Assembly (NCBI GenBank): GCA_000525025.1
Contig: JCKJ01000001.1
Span: forward strand, 1,302,001-1,366,000
Length of the DNA stretch: 64,000 nt
Direction of reading: 5' to 3'
Origin: Methylophilaceae bacterium 11
Lineage (GTDB): Bacteria; Pseudomonadota; Gammaproteobacteria; Burkholderiales; Methylophilaceae
Below are positions 8,501-17,921 of this stretch, one piece after another. Both the position numbers and the translations under genes were made by a program. The first letter of the stretch is position 1. The number at the start of each line of letters is the position of its first letter. The notes beneath the pieces were generated by a model, which ran no database searches, was not told where the DNA came from, and worked only from the letters and a program-made list of their open reading frames with translations.

Positions 8501-11500
8501 CACTGCGTACGGATAGAGGCGGTAGCGTATCGCTAAGTGCTGGCAAGCAAGTCAATGTGTTGGGCGATATTACAACACCAAGCGGCCACATCAATATTCG
8601 TATTAACGATAAAGACATAGAACTGCCGAATGATGCTACGCAAGCTGTGTATATTGGCGAGAATGCTTACTTAAGTGCTGCTGGCAGCACAGTCACGCTG
8701 CCGGGTTCACGCGATAAGTTGCTAAAAACACAGGTGTTTGATGCCGGTACGATTGATATTAATAAGCCTGAGGATAGTTCAGACCCGAGAAAAGGCGCGA
8801 CGATTATCAAACAAGGTGCGGTGCTGGATGTGTCTGGCGCTTCTGTGGTGAACGATACCCAGACCACCAAAGGCTATGTCAGAGAAACCTTGTACGGAGA
8901 TGCTGGCACCATTTCACTCAACGGTACTGGTGCGTTATTGGTAGATGGTGATTTTAAAGCGAGCGCGAGTGGTACTGGCCGCGATGGCACACTGAATATG
9001 GTATATAACGCTAGGCTAACCAATGATTTTTCACCCGTTGTGTCTGGGACTGAAACCGTGGTGCTGACCAATGACAAACAGTTATCTGCGGCAGGGTTTA
9101 GCATGGGCGATGCCATTAAAGATGGCAGTGGTATTAGCGCGCCTTATGTTAAAGCGCAGTTGTCAGCTGACCAGATTGAGCAAGGCGGTTTTGCTAATGT
9201 AACTGTCAAATCATTTCTCAATACGCCTAATGCCAATGACAAGATTGAGTTGGCGAATAGGTTCTCGCTCAATATCGCCGGGAATCTCACGCTGGAAACC
9301 CCTATATTACATGTGCAGAATGATGGGATTGCCAACATCAATGCCGGGCATATTACTTTTAAAAGCCCTACTTTATTTTTAGATCCAAGTAGTGTGGTGG
9401 CGGGCAATGGCCAACTGACCACGCAATCTAAACAAGTGTATGTTGACGGGTTAATGGGCGTTTCTGGTACGCAGCAATTGGCCATTAATACAGATTTGGA
9501 TATTCATGGGCAGGGTACTAGAACCTATGTGCAGGATGGTGCTGAGGCGACAGAATCAGGCTTAACCGCTAATGGTGAAATCACACTGACCGCGCGTCAG
9601 ATTTACCCAGACTCCGGTGCAAAACTGAAGTTTGAAGCATTGGGCACTGCAAGTAAAGTCACCGTGAATAGCAATGGCAAAGCCGCTACGCCAGTGCTTT
9701 CCGCAGGGGGTGAGCTCACACTGAAAGCCGCAGATGTGGTGCAAAACGGCGTGTTGACTGCGCCGTTTGGTCGCATTAACTTGGTGGGCAGTAACTCTGT
9801 TACCCTCACCAGCAATAGTAAAACCAGTATTTCCGGTAGCGGGCAGAATATTCCGTTTGGGATTACGACTACCGGCGGTGAAGTATTTAACCCTAGTGGT
9901 GGTGCCACAAGGCCATTGGTAGAAAAAACCATTGATATCGATGGTAAAAATGTAGATTTGCAACAAGGCGCAGTATTGGATTTATCTGCCGGTGGCGATA
10001 TGTTTGCCTATGAATGGGTGCCTGGTATTGGTGGTAGCAAAGATATCCTAGCGCAGCCCAATACCTATGCGGTGATCCCTACCTTGAAAGGTGAGTTTGC
10101 ACCTACCGATTTAACTTACGCAGGCAGCTCTGCAGGGGTGGGTGTCGGTCAATCGGTATATCTAAGTGGTGTGCCTGGCTTGCCGCCTGGTATGTACACT
10201 TTATTGCCTGCGCGCTACGCACTAGTACCGGGCGCCTATGTGGTACAAACCCAATCTACCAATGTATTACCGGGCACTGCGGTCAAACAGCAAGATGGTA
10301 GCACCTTGACTGCAGGTTATTTTGGAGATGTCAGCACTGGTGCACGTGATGCTAACTGGTCTACATTTAAAGTGCTGGATGGCGCTATTTTCAGGCCAGC
10401 TACAGGCGCGGTGTCACAATCGCCATCGCAATATATCCTGACTAGCGCCAATACCTTCTTTAATAATCCACTCAAAACGAATGGTGCGGAAGTGAATACA
10501 CCTCTGGATGTGGGTAAGCTCAGTTTAAGTGCAAGCCAATTAGCATTAAATGCGCACGTCATTGCCAATACGCAAGTAGGCGGTAATGGCTTAGAGGTCG
10601 ATATCAGCTCAGGCAAGATTCGTGTAGTAGATGCGCAAGACAACAGTAACGATGGTAGTTTGCAACTCACCGCCGCCAGCTTGAATGCACTGAATGCAGA
10701 AAGCGTGTTATTGGGCGGTAAACGTCAATTGGTGAAAGGTGTCACGAATATCACCACAGTGGCGGATAGCGTAGTGATTGAAAATACTGGCGCACAAGTG
10801 TTACGTACCACAGAGTTTATCGCAACAGCGAACCAACAGGTGGTGGTGAATGCTAATGCAGTGATTAATACTGGCGCGGTAGCAGCCAAGCCCGGCGAAA
10901 AAGTCATCACTAGTAATGGTCAAGGCGCGGTGTTAGCGCTGTCATCCAAAAACAATATCACTTATAGCCGTAATGGTGGCTCTGCCAGCGCGACGCAAGG
11001 CGAGTTGATTGTGCATGAAGGTAGCCAGCTCATCGCAGGTAATTCAGCAGTATTGGATGCGACCAATAATGTAAGCTTAAAAGGGGATGTGAAGTTAAGT
11101 GATGGCGGTAAGGTAACGTTGGGCGCTAAACGTATATTGATTGGTGATGCACCGCAAGGCACAGCAGGATTAAATGTTACCGCTGCGTCTTTGGCAGCAT
11201 TGGGCCAGCTTAAAGCACTGACACTGAACAGTTATAGCAATATAGATACGTTTGGCGCAGTGAATGTGGGCAATAACAACTTAGACTTAACCTTTAATGC
11301 TGCTGGCATCGTCGGGCACTTAGCTGCGGGTGAAAGTGGTGCACCAAGTAGCAATGTTGCCAGCGTGATTACGGCCAACACTTTTACGCTTAAAAATAAC
11401 CAAGATGCTGTGTTGATTGGCACTGCGGACAACTCAGGCAGAGCATTGAGTATCAACGCGAACACGGTACGATTTGAAGGTGAGCAAGCGCCGGTCATGA

Positions 11501-14500
11501 CGAATGGTCAATTAGCCACGACGGATCAGACCACAGTGCAAGGGTATAGCCAGTTGAATATCAACGCTGGCGAAGTGCGTACGGCGGCTACTGGACAAAC
11601 TAATCTGAACGTTGCGCAGACCAATATCAACGCAGGGCGCATCACCAGTGAAACTGGTGGAAAATACACACTGAAAGCCAGCGATACGTTAAATACGCAA
11701 CAAAATACAACCGTGAACTTGGGCGCAAACACGCAGTTTGGTGGGCAATTGACCATTGCGGCTGATCGCCTGAATGTCGCGAGCAACATCGAGTCATTAT
11801 CTGGTCAGGTTACATTGCAGTCTAACCAAGATTTAACCTTGGCCTCGGGTGCAAGTATATCTGCAAACTCACAAACCATAGGCTATTACACCACTACCCA
11901 GCATTTGAATGCAGGTAAGGTGACTTTGAGTTCTGCTAACGGCAATGTGAATGTAGACACAGGCGCAGCGGTGAGTGTGACCAGTACCGGCGATGCGAAG
12001 GCCGGTATGGTGCAAGCCAATGCCACGCAAGGTACGCTTAACTTAAATGGTACGCTTAACGGTAAGGCCAATGGCACTGGGCTAGGTGGCCAGTTGGATG
12101 TAGACGTGAAGACATTGGCGAGCCTGACGGCGACAGACCAAAAAGCGACAGGCTTTAGCGAATCAAGGCATTACCGTGCGCGCACTGGTGATGTGGCGAT
12201 TACCGGTACAGGTGACCAAGCCTTGACCGCGCGTGATATTAGCGTGTCGGCAGATGCAGGCAATATCCGTGTGAGTGGCGATATTGTTGCCACAGCCCCA
12301 AAAAATAGTCGTGTAGGCTTATATGCCAATCAAAACCTTACCTTAGAAAGCACCGCCAATATTCAGGCCAATAGCACTAAGTCTGGAGAAGCAGGCGGTA
12401 AGGTGGAGTTGTTTACCCAACAGGGTACGCTAGCACTTGAGAATGGCTCCAAGATTAACGTAGTAGGCGGTACTGGCGGTGCCGGTGGCGATGTGCATTT
12501 ACGTGCGCCAAGAACAGGCGCAGGTGCTGGTAATGGCGTTGCTGTGAGCGCTTTAGCAACGGCGATTAATGGTGCAAAATCCACGGTGCTAGAAGCATTT
12601 AAAGTATTTACTGGCGTGACTACGGTGACTACAGGTAATAGCACAGGTGCAACGCTTGGGTTTAATACTGTAGCCAATGACGTGACGGATTTTATGGCCA
12701 ACAAAGATAATATTGTGGCGAGCTTAGGCAAGAGTGGTGACGATAGCTTCCATCTACGTGCAGGTACTGAAATTCAATCAAGCGGCAATTTAACTGTGGC
12801 CAGTGATTGGAATTTGTATAGCGAAACCCGTGCCGGTAATGAGCCCGGCGTATTGACCTTACGCGCGGCTGATAATTTGATGTTGAACGGCAGCATTAGC
12901 GATGGCTTTACCACGGCGCTACCTACAGGCCTGATTGGCAGTGGTGATGCATGGGCGTATCGTTTGGTGGCCGGTGCAGACTTTAATTCAGCCAGTCCTC
13001 TAGCCACGGTTGCCTCTGCCAAAGCAGGTGATGGTAGTTCTGTCACCGGCAATTTAACGTTAGCCAATAACAAACTGATTAGAACCGGTACGGGCGATAT
13101 TGATATTGCAACCGGTGGCGATGTCATCATGCGTAATGCCTCATCTGCTATTTATACGGTAGGTACACAAGCGCAAGCATTGGATGGTTTTGATGCGCCT
13201 ACAGCTGGAAACCCACTCTATTTAACCAATGGTGGCGATATACGTGTCACTGCTCAAGGCAATATTGTGGGTGCTGAACCAGCAAATGGCCGTCAGTTAA
13301 TTAACCAATGGTTGTTTAGACAGGGCGGTGGCAACAGTAATTTAGATACCACATGGTGGGTGCGCCCAGATCTGTTCAAGCAAAGCCTAGCGACACTTGG
13401 CGGCGGCGATATTGAATTGCGAGCAGGTGGTGATATTTCCAACTTCTCTGCTTCTGCGCCAACCACTGCGCGCTTTGATAATTTTGGTACAACGGGTGAC
13501 CTTGCGACCAATGTACAACGTATCGATGGTGGTGGCGATGTTACCGTGGTAGCAGGTAACAACATTAACGGCGGTGTGTATTTTGTTGCAAAAGGGGATG
13601 GCAACATCAATGCTGGTGGCGCTATTCAACCGCAAGAGGGCACCTTTGGTACCGTATTGGCATTGCAAGATGGTCAATGGAATGTCAACGCCGGGGGCAA
13701 TGTGCATATCGATGCGATTATCAACCCGACACTGGTGGCACAATCTACCACTAACGCACCCGTGCTAGATGCCACTGGCAGAAATAGCTACTTTAATACC
13801 TATGCACCACAGGCAAGCGTACATTTAGCGAGTGTGGTGGGCGATGTCAATCTAGCGGTACAAAATGCGATATTGACGCAAACAACTGGCCTAGATAATA
13901 GCATCACCAACAGTCTGTTATATGCGCCAGCAAACATCAGCATTGCTGCATATCAGGGTGATGTCAACGTGGGCGACCTTACTTTGATGCCAGCTGCATC
14001 TGGTAATTTGAATGTGTTTGCTGCGCAAAATGTTGGGCTTGGCAATGTCAGCATGTCTGATGCGGACCCTAATATCTTGGCAGGTATCAACACGCCGAGC
14101 TCAAGGTTTAAAGGGTTTACCAATACCATCTTTAGCCAACTACTCACCCATAGTCCTAGTTTACTGCATGGTGCAGATACACAGGCTTCGTATATCGTGG
14201 CTAAAGAAGGCGATATCTTTGCTAATGTGGCCAACGCAATTGTCAGCTTGCCCAAAGCCACCAAACTAGTTGCGGGCAATGATATTACTGGGCTTAATAT
14301 TGCATTACAAAATAACCGCACGACCGACATTAGCGTGATTAAAGCGGGTAATGATGTGAACACGCAAAACATTACGGTGGCAGGCCCTGGTGAGTTGTTG
14401 GTACAGGCAGGGCGCAATATTGATTTGATCTACCCTAATGTGACGACTATCACTACAACGGGTAACTCTGGTAGTACCAATCCGATTTTTAACAATACGT

Positions 14501-15621
14501 TTGCATCGCGTGCCAATACTGCGCTGCCAAATGAAGGCGCCTCTATTACTTTGCAAGCAGGTTTGGGGCAGGGCGCTGCGGTACAGGCTTATATTAACCA
14601 ATATGTATTGCCAACAGGCACTGGCCCTGTAACTTTGGCCGAAGACGCCAAACGCTTGGCCGAATATCGTAAAGCCACTGCGCAAGCAGTCACGGATTTT
14701 ATGCGTAAACGTAATGGTGACAACACGCTGAGTGATGACGAGGCATTGGCACAATTTAGCGCGCTGGATGTAGAAGCAAAGACGATATTTGCTAATCGCC
14801 ACCTCACTTCTGAATTGATTGGTTCCGCCAAAGACTTTGCCAAAGCAGGTAACCATGCACGTGGTGAAAATGCGATTGCCAGCTTGTTTCCAACGCTCAG
14901 TCAAGGTGATATCTTATTGTTTAACAGCAAAGTATCGACCAACAGTGGCGGTAGCATCGATCTGATTGCGCCGGGCGGCCTGATTAACGTCGGTGTGCCG
15001 GGTCGAGGCGGCGATATTGGCATCATCACGGAAAAAGGTGGGGAGATTCGCGCGATTGCTGATGGTGATTTCCAAGTCAATCAATCTAAAGTCATTACAC
15101 AGTTCGGCAGTGATATCGCTATCTGGTCTACGCACGGCACGATCGATGCGGGTCGTGGTTCCAAAACAGCGACTTCTGTGCCAGAACGCATTGTGCAAAC
15201 CGATGCTTTTGGTAACACTATCATTGAAGTACGTGGCGTAGCTGCCGGTAGTGGTATCCGCGCGCAGAGTTATGATCCGGATGGTCCGAATGGCCCGAAA
15301 GTAGAGCCGAAAAAAGGGACTGTCTATCTAACAGCGCCAACCATTGATGCAGGTGAGGCTGGGATTGAGGCAGGTGACCTTTTTGCAGTTACTCAAAACT
15401 TCCTCAATGCGATTAATGTGCAGATACAGGGCACGTCATCTGGCGTCCCAATTGCCGCAACTTCTAGCATTGCTGGTGTTGGGGCAGGCTTATCGCCAGA
15501 TGCAGTCAACTCTGCTACACAATCTGTAGTGAATAGCGTAGCCCAGTCTGCAAATAACAGTTTTGTGAAACCTACATTACCGTCCATTATTTCTGTCGAT
15601 GTGATTGGTTTTGGTAATTAA
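5533..15621 (+). CDS. Giant TpsA exoprotein, filamentous haemagglutinin family with DUF3739 C-terminus
   Basis: A 3362-residue secreted beta-helix protein. It starts with an extended signal peptide (about 60 residues: MNQGIYKLVYSRVLHMMVPVS, basic middle, hydrophobic core, cut near AWA-ETV). The TPS/haemagglutination activity domain follows: NFNKLNIQRGESFNVLMN, and NANGI where NPNGI is usual. Thousands of residues of Asn/Gly/Val/Thr-rich beta-helix repeats come next. From about residue 3120 there is a DUF3739-type module (GDILLFNSKV, GGLINVGVPGRGGDIGI, STHGTIDAGRGSKT). There is no toxin, cysteine pair, lipobox or PEP-CTERM tail at the C-terminus (ends VIGFGN). RBS AAGGAAA precedes the ATG. The role is probably adhesion or matrix/biofilm; the exact partner is unknown. 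Confidence 0.92.
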   Translation: MNQGIYKLVYSRVLHMMVPVSEAAKGHVSKSGRRIRKQVAQALQYTLMLSFTMVGNAWAETVLPAGVVIRDIVNNSATLVNSTANSVTFQNNVNAAIVNFNKLNIQRGESFNVLMNANQSFLGRIHDVDPSVLNGTFNAAGNLYFLNANGIIIGKDAQFNVGSLYAGTLNITDELFQSGFVNDQTFTKAFELVGTLDLTDAARAKVENAQVLVQGGAQITTANNGKVMLFAPNVKVEKEGVVTDINGVVQKDANGNAIMRETLIRTPEGQTILAAGKKIYLKGATDPAGFLVEVDAGGSAVNLGKIVAERGNITMMGLAVNQGGTLTATTSVRANGSIKLIAQDRATETGVSVVGARNGSVTLAKGSVTEVKPDYADKEETIVSQPFKTSDVTIEASLINIDGKVSVKGGNVTAKSEFDASSALKFDSNGNVDLSLDPTIAKAGVNKRRIYLGENASIDVSGVDAIAPMSRNQLTIQLFSDQLKDNPILRNSGLFKQTVYVDARKGTDLLDIQPFLDLVGATVAEKMTNAGTVTLSTNQDLIISKGAVIDVSGGSTTYTAGTVKESQLLYNGKLVPISEAKTGVAYDQVADSQKIVDEKWGTVKTYTLGGATQQVNTYFEGANAGTVNLTTPVEAENTQNLVLAGQLIANTKVSKEQLLAHEVPKQGRLLASANKLTIDKQAKALPSDFNFNQALADSANYQSVISSDFLANGFNDVDLSKVTQLTVNTQLNINPHGQLILGNSGVGTITNINASIYAPNSDILLQSLRTNIADNVTLSTAGIFTNDRPVIAGAQTREVAADGGNITAGLLSLGKNVTLDASAGAWVDSAGTLHTGEAGDISFKSNQNIDSSIRLQSYGFDHGGRLAINFINVDAQDGELAATLNIANNLSGDFTVNNGFFSQGGFSEYALSAHQVNIGAAGGTAQQVYGVAQNWQINAGYLNQSGGQAISAMAKPVVQADYLREAVSLDFTANRVGNDLGTLTLAENTTLRTDRGGSVSLSAGKQVNVLGDITTPSGHINIRINDKDIELPNDATQAVYIGENAYLSAAGSTVTLPGSRDKLLKTQVFDAGTIDINKPEDSSDPRKGATIIKQGAVLDVSGASVVNDTQTTKGYVRETLYGDAGTISLNGTGALLVDGDFKASASGTGRDGTLNMVYNARLTNDFSPVVSGTETVVLTNDKQLSAAGFSMGDAIKDGSGISAPYVKAQLSADQIEQGGFANVTVKSFLNTPNANDKIELANRFSLNIAGNLTLETPILHVQNDGIANINAGHITFKSPTLFLDPSSVVAGNGQLTTQSKQVYVDGLMGVSGTQQLAINTDLDIHGQGTRTYVQDGAEATESGLTANGEITLTARQIYPDSGAKLKFEALGTASKVTVNSNGKAATPVLSAGGELTLKAADVVQNGVLTAPFGRINLVGSNSVTLTSNSKTSISGSGQNIPFGITTTGGEVFNPSGGATRPLVEKTIDIDGKNVDLQQGAVLDLSAGGDMFAYEWVPGIGGSKDILAQPNTYAVIPTLKGEFAPTDLTYAGSSAGVGVGQSVYLSGVPGLPPGMYTLLPARYALVPGAYVVQTQSTNVLPGTAVKQQDGSTLTAGYFGDVSTGARDANWSTFKVLDGAIFRPATGAVSQSPSQYILTSANTFFNNPLKTNGAEVNTPLDVGKLSLSASQLALNAHVIANTQVGGNGLEVDISSGKIRVVDAQDNSNDGSLQLTAASLNALNAESVLLGGKRQLVKGVTNITTVADSVVIENTGAQVLRTTEFIATANQQVVVNANAVINTGAVAAKPGEKVITSNGQGAVLALSSKNNITYSRNGGSASATQGELIVHEGSQLIAGNSAVLDATNNVSLKGDVKLSDGGKVTLGAKRILIGDAPQGTAGLNVTAASLAALGQLKALTLNSYSNIDTFGAVNVGNNNLDLTFNAAGIVGHLAAGESGAPSSNVASVITANTFTLKNNQDAVLIGTADNSGRALSINANTVRFEGEQAPVMTNGQLATTDQTTVQGYSQLNINAGEVRTAATGQTNLNVAQTNINAGRITSETGGKYTLKASDTLNTQQNTTVNLGANTQFGGQLTIAADRLNVASNIESLSGQVTLQSNQDLTLASGASISANSQTIGYYTTTQHLNAGKVTLSSANGNVNVDTGAAVSVTSTGDAKAGMVQANATQGTLNLNGTLNGKANGTGLGGQLDVDVKTLASLTATDQKATGFSESRHYRARTGDVAITGTGDQALTARDISVSADAGNIRVSGDIVATAPKNSRVGLYANQNLTLESTANIQANSTKSGEAGGKVELFTQQGTLALENGSKINVVGGTGGAGGDVHLRAPRTGAGAGNGVAVSALATAINGAKSTVLEAFKVFTGVTTVTTGNSTGATLGFNTVANDVTDFMANKDNIVASLGKSGDDSFHLRAGTEIQSSGNLTVASDWNLYSETRAGNEPGVLTLRAADNLMLNGSISDGFTTALPTGLIGSGDAWAYRLVAGADFNSASPLATVASAKAGDGSSVTGNLTLANNKLIRTGTGDIDIATGGDVIMRNASSAIYTVGTQAQALDGFDAPTAGNPLYLTNGGDIRVTAQGNIVGAEPANGRQLINQWLFRQGGGNSNLDTTWWVRPDLFKQSLATLGGGDIELRAGGDISNFSASAPTTARFDNFGTTGDLATNVQRIDGGGDVTVVAGNNINGGVYFVAKGDGNINAGGAIQPQEGTFGTVLALQDGQWNVNAGGNVHIDAIINPTLVAQSTTNAPVLDATGRNSYFNTYAPQASVHLASVVGDVNLAVQNAILTQTTGLDNSITNSLLYAPANISIAAYQGDVNVGDLTLMPAASGNLNVFAAQNVGLGNVSMSDADPNILAGINTPSSRFKGFTNTIFSQLLTHSPSLLHGADTQASYIVAKEGDIFANVANAIVSLPKATKLVAGNDITGLNIALQNNRTTDISVIKAGNDVNTQNITVAGPGELLVQAGRNIDLIYPNVTTITTTGNSGSTNPIFNNTFASRANTALPNEGASITLQAGLGQGAAVQAYINQYVLPTGTGPVTLAEDAKRLAEYRKATAQAVTDFMRKRNGDNTLSDDEALAQFSALDVEAKTIFANRHLTSELIGSAKDFAKAGNHARGENAIASLFPTLSQGDILLFNSKVSTNSGGSIDLIAPGGLINVGVPGRGGDIGIITEKGGEIRAIADGDFQVNQSKVITQFGSDIAIWSTHGTIDAGRGSKTATSVPERIVQTDAFGNTIIEVRGVAAGSGIRAQSYDPDGPNGPKVEPKKGTVYLTAPTIDAGEAGIEAGDLFAVTQNFLNAINVQIQGTSSGVPIAATSSIAGVGAGLSPDAVNSATQSVVNSVAQSANNSFVKPTLPSIISVDVIGFGN

Positions 15622-15671
15622 TAAATAACATTAAAAAATATCAATAAATTACTGATTTATAATAAAAATAT

Positions 15672-15707
15672 AGCCTGTATCTTTATCAAGAGGTACAGGC
15701 TTTTTTT
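15672..15707 (+). terminator. Intrinsic terminator after the TpsA gene
   Basis: AGCCTGTA (15672-15679) pairs with TACAGGCT (15694-15701) around a 14-base loop and is followed by a run of T residues. It separates TpsB/TpsA from the Exb/Ton operon, which has its own upstream element. Confidence 0.85.
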
Positions 15708-15718
15708 ATAGGTAATTT

Positions 15719-15756
15719 GTGCAAGGACTAGTCCTTTTTTAATCAAACTGACACAT
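15719..15756 (+). promoter_or_regulatory. Copy C of the GGACTAGTC element, upstream of the ExbB operon
   Basis: GTGC, AA, the perfect palindrome GGACTAGTCC (15725-15734), a T-tract, AATCAA, CTGA and CACAT. It matches copy B before the TpsB gene in order, content and distance to the start codon. This implies that the secretion pair and the Exb/Ton operon are controlled together despite the terminator between them. Confidence 0.55.
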
Positions 15757-15801
15757 TACATTCATACAATGCCTGCAAGTCTAATTTTATAAGTACATGG
15801 C

Positions 15802-17502
15802 ATGTTCACCACAATTTTTGCATTTACCACACAACGTTTTACCAAGATTTTTGTTGCTGCGTTACTCACCATTCATGCTGGGCTTTCACACGCAGAGTGG
15901 AATGCAGACTGGCCTGTACGTAACAAAGTTAGCATTAACCCGCAGGCGTTGGGGGTAAGTGAGCCAGCCGTTGCTTTGATGCGCTTACATTCTGGTAACT
16001 TTGACTTTACCAGTGTCAATGTGGATGGCTCGGATATTCGCCTGATTGCGGCGGATGATAAAACAGAGCTCAAATTTTATATTGAAAAATTTGATGCAGT
16101 GAATGAGTTGGCAACCATTTGGGTGCAATTGCCCACCATTGCCGCCGGTGAGAAAGATGCACATATCTGGGTATATTCCGGCAACGAAAATGCAACTACC
16201 GCCAGTAACGAAAAAGCACTGGTAGCAGCCAGTACCACAGGCCTGTTCCATTTTGCCGAAAATGGCTTGTTAAAAGACAGTAGCGCAAACAATTTGACCG
16301 CAACTGGCGCAATCACTGCACAAAAAGCAGGGTTGATTGGTGAGTCTGCCGTATTTAATGGCGCTGCGCTCAGCATTGCCGCCAACCCAGCCATCACCTA
16401 TGCCAACGGCTTTACCTGGTCCGCTTGGATTAAACCTGCCAGCCTGCCGCAAACCGCAAGCTTATTTGCGCAAGCCGATGGCGCAACATTGACCATTGAT
16501 GCACAAACGCTGCAATTAAACATTGGCGATGCCGTGATTTCTGGGGGCGAGCTCAAAGCCACCACTTGGCAGCATGTTGCATTCACCATTAACAACGGTG
16601 CGGCCACGTTATATGTAAACGGTGCAGAAGTGGCTACAGGCGCAGCACCTGTGCTTACCCCAGCCGCTGCGATTAGCATTGGTGAAGCTTATCTCGGTGA
16701 GATGGATGAGATGCAATTGGTCAATACCGCGAGCAAAGCGCACATTCAACTCGCTGCAAGCAGCCAAGGTGTGGATAGCAAAATATTCGCAGTCGCTGCC
16801 GGAGAAGGGGGTGAAGGCGAAGAAGAAGGTGAAGCGAACTATATCGGCATCTTGATTGGCAGTTTGACGCTTGATGCCAAAATTGTGATTGCTATTTTGG
16901 CGGTGATGTTTGTTATCAGTGCGTGGGTCATGTGGACGAAAGCGCAACTGGTGGCCAAAACCGATAAAGACAATAAAAAGTTTTTAGCGCGCTTTCAAAA
17001 AGCCAGTGGCAAAGAATTGCTAGAGTTAGACAAAGGTGCTCACTTCCCCAACTCCAATCTATTTGGCTTGTACCAAGCTGGCTTACGTGAAATTAAAAAG
17101 CGTGAACATGATGGCCAACTATCCCTCAGCGGCGCCTCTATGGACGCCATTAAAGCAGCGATTGACGCAGACTTGGTACGCGAAACACAACGCCAAAATG
17201 CCGGCATGGTATTGCTGACGATTGCGATTTCCGGCGGGCCATTTTTAGGCCTATTAGGTACGGTAGTGGGCGTGATGATTACGTTTGCCGCGATTGCAGC
17301 AGCCGGGGATGTGAACGTAAACGCGATTGCGCCGGGTATTGCAGCAGCGTTGTTAGCGACTGTGGCTGGCTTGGGCGTGGCGATTCCAGCTTTATTTGGT
17401 TACAACTACTTAGCCAGCCGTATTAAGAACATCACCATTGCCATGCAAATTTTCGTCGATGAGTTTGTGACACGTACCGCAGAGCTGTTCGGTAAAGAAT
17501 AG
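15802..17502 (+). CDS. ExbB/TolQ proton-channel protein with periplasmic DUF2341 and LamG-like domains
   Basis: A fusion protein of 566 residues, over twice the usual ExbB length (about 240). In order: signal sequence (1-31), a DUF2341 domain (about 55-135, with VDGSDIRLIAADDKTELKFY and ELATIWVQLP), and a concanavalin/LamG-like domain (about 145-320, with TTGLFHF and TWSAWIKPASLPQTASLF). An acidic Gly/Glu linker follows, then TM1 (about 360-378), a cytoplasmic loop, and TM2 and TM3 (about 469-500 and 513-537, with GGPFLGLLGTVVGVMITF and ATVAGLGVAIPALFGYNYL). The last two segments are the MotA/TolQ/ExbB core. It should form the proton-driven motor with the two ExbDs downstream. The lectin-like part would sit in the periplasm, where it could sense or hold a glycan or exoprotein; that is inference. 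Confidence 0.88.
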   Translation: MFTTIFAFTTQRFTKIFVAALLTIHAGLSHAEWNADWPVRNKVSINPQALGVSEPAVALMRLHSGNFDFTSVNVDGSDIRLIAADDKTELKFYIEKFDAVNELATIWVQLPTIAAGEKDAHIWVYSGNENATTASNEKALVAASTTGLFHFAENGLLKDSSANNLTATGAITAQKAGLIGESAVFNGAALSIAANPAITYANGFTWSAWIKPASLPQTASLFAQADGATLTIDAQTLQLNIGDAVISGGELKATTWQHVAFTINNGAATLYVNGAEVATGAAPVLTPAAAISIGEAYLGEMDEMQLVNTASKAHIQLAASSQGVDSKIFAVAAGEGGEGEEEGEANYIGILIGSLTLDAKIVIAILAVMFVISAWVMWTKAQLVAKTDKDNKKFLARFQKASGKELLELDKGAHFPNSNLFGLYQAGLREIKKREHDGQLSLSGASMDAIKAAIDADLVRETQRQNAGMVLLTIAISGGPFLGLLGTVVGVMITFAAIAAAGDVNVNAIAPGIAAALLATVAGLGVAIPALFGYNYLASRIKNITIAMQIFVDEFVTRTAELFGKE

Positions 17503-17510
17503 GGCAGGCT

Positions 17511-17921
17511 ATGTCAGAAGGCGTCAAAGAAGAGAACCAGCTGTATGACGAAATCAATATCACGCCGATGCTGGATTTGGCCTATGTGTTACTGGTGATT
17601 TTTATCATCATGACCACGGCATCAGTACAAGGCGTGAAAGTTGAAACGCCACAAACGGTGAACTCCGCTGCGTTGGCAAAACCGCAAATGCGGGCCATTA
17701 CCATTACCAGTGATGGCGCAGTGTATTTGGATGCGTACCCAGTCGATATGGCGACCTTAGAGCAACGCTTGGCAGAGTACAAAAGTGGCAATCCGGAATT
17801 GCCAGTGGTGCTAAAAGGCGATGCTGCCGCCCATTATGAAAAGGTCTCAGAAGTGCTAGAGATTTGTAAAAAGTTAGATATTACTGAAGTCGGATTAGTG
17901 ACGAAAAAGGTGGCTGAATAA
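17511..17921 (+). CDS. exbD: ExbD/TolR family protein, first copy
   Basis: A 136-residue motor subunit: short cytoplasmic N-terminus, one TM helix (about 20-40) and a periplasmic domain. The essential proton-carrying Asp is present at D22 in NITPMLDLAYVLLVIFIIMT. It starts 8 bases after the ExbB stop and overlaps the second ExbD gene by one base (TAATG), so translation is probably coupled. The TM-coding stretch is close to identical to that of the next gene while the periplasmic parts differ. Confidence 0.93.
   Translation: MSEGVKEENQLYDEINITPMLDLAYVLLVIFIIMTTASVQGVKVETPQTVNSAALAKPQMRAITITSDGAVYLDAYPVDMATLEQRLAEYKSGNPELPVVLKGDAAAHYEKVSEVLEICKKLDITEVGLVTKKVAE

Noticed and set aside
14305-14904. 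A 199-codon open frame on the minus strand inside the TpsA gene
   Set aside because: It runs antisense to a gene with clear domains, is rich in Cys, Arg, Ile and His in a pattern typical of antisense frames, and has no ribosome binding site.
5533-15621. A contact-dependent inhibition (CDI) system
   Set aside because: The TpsA C-terminus is DUF3739-like and lacks a VENN-type boundary or toxin tip, and no small immunity gene follows.
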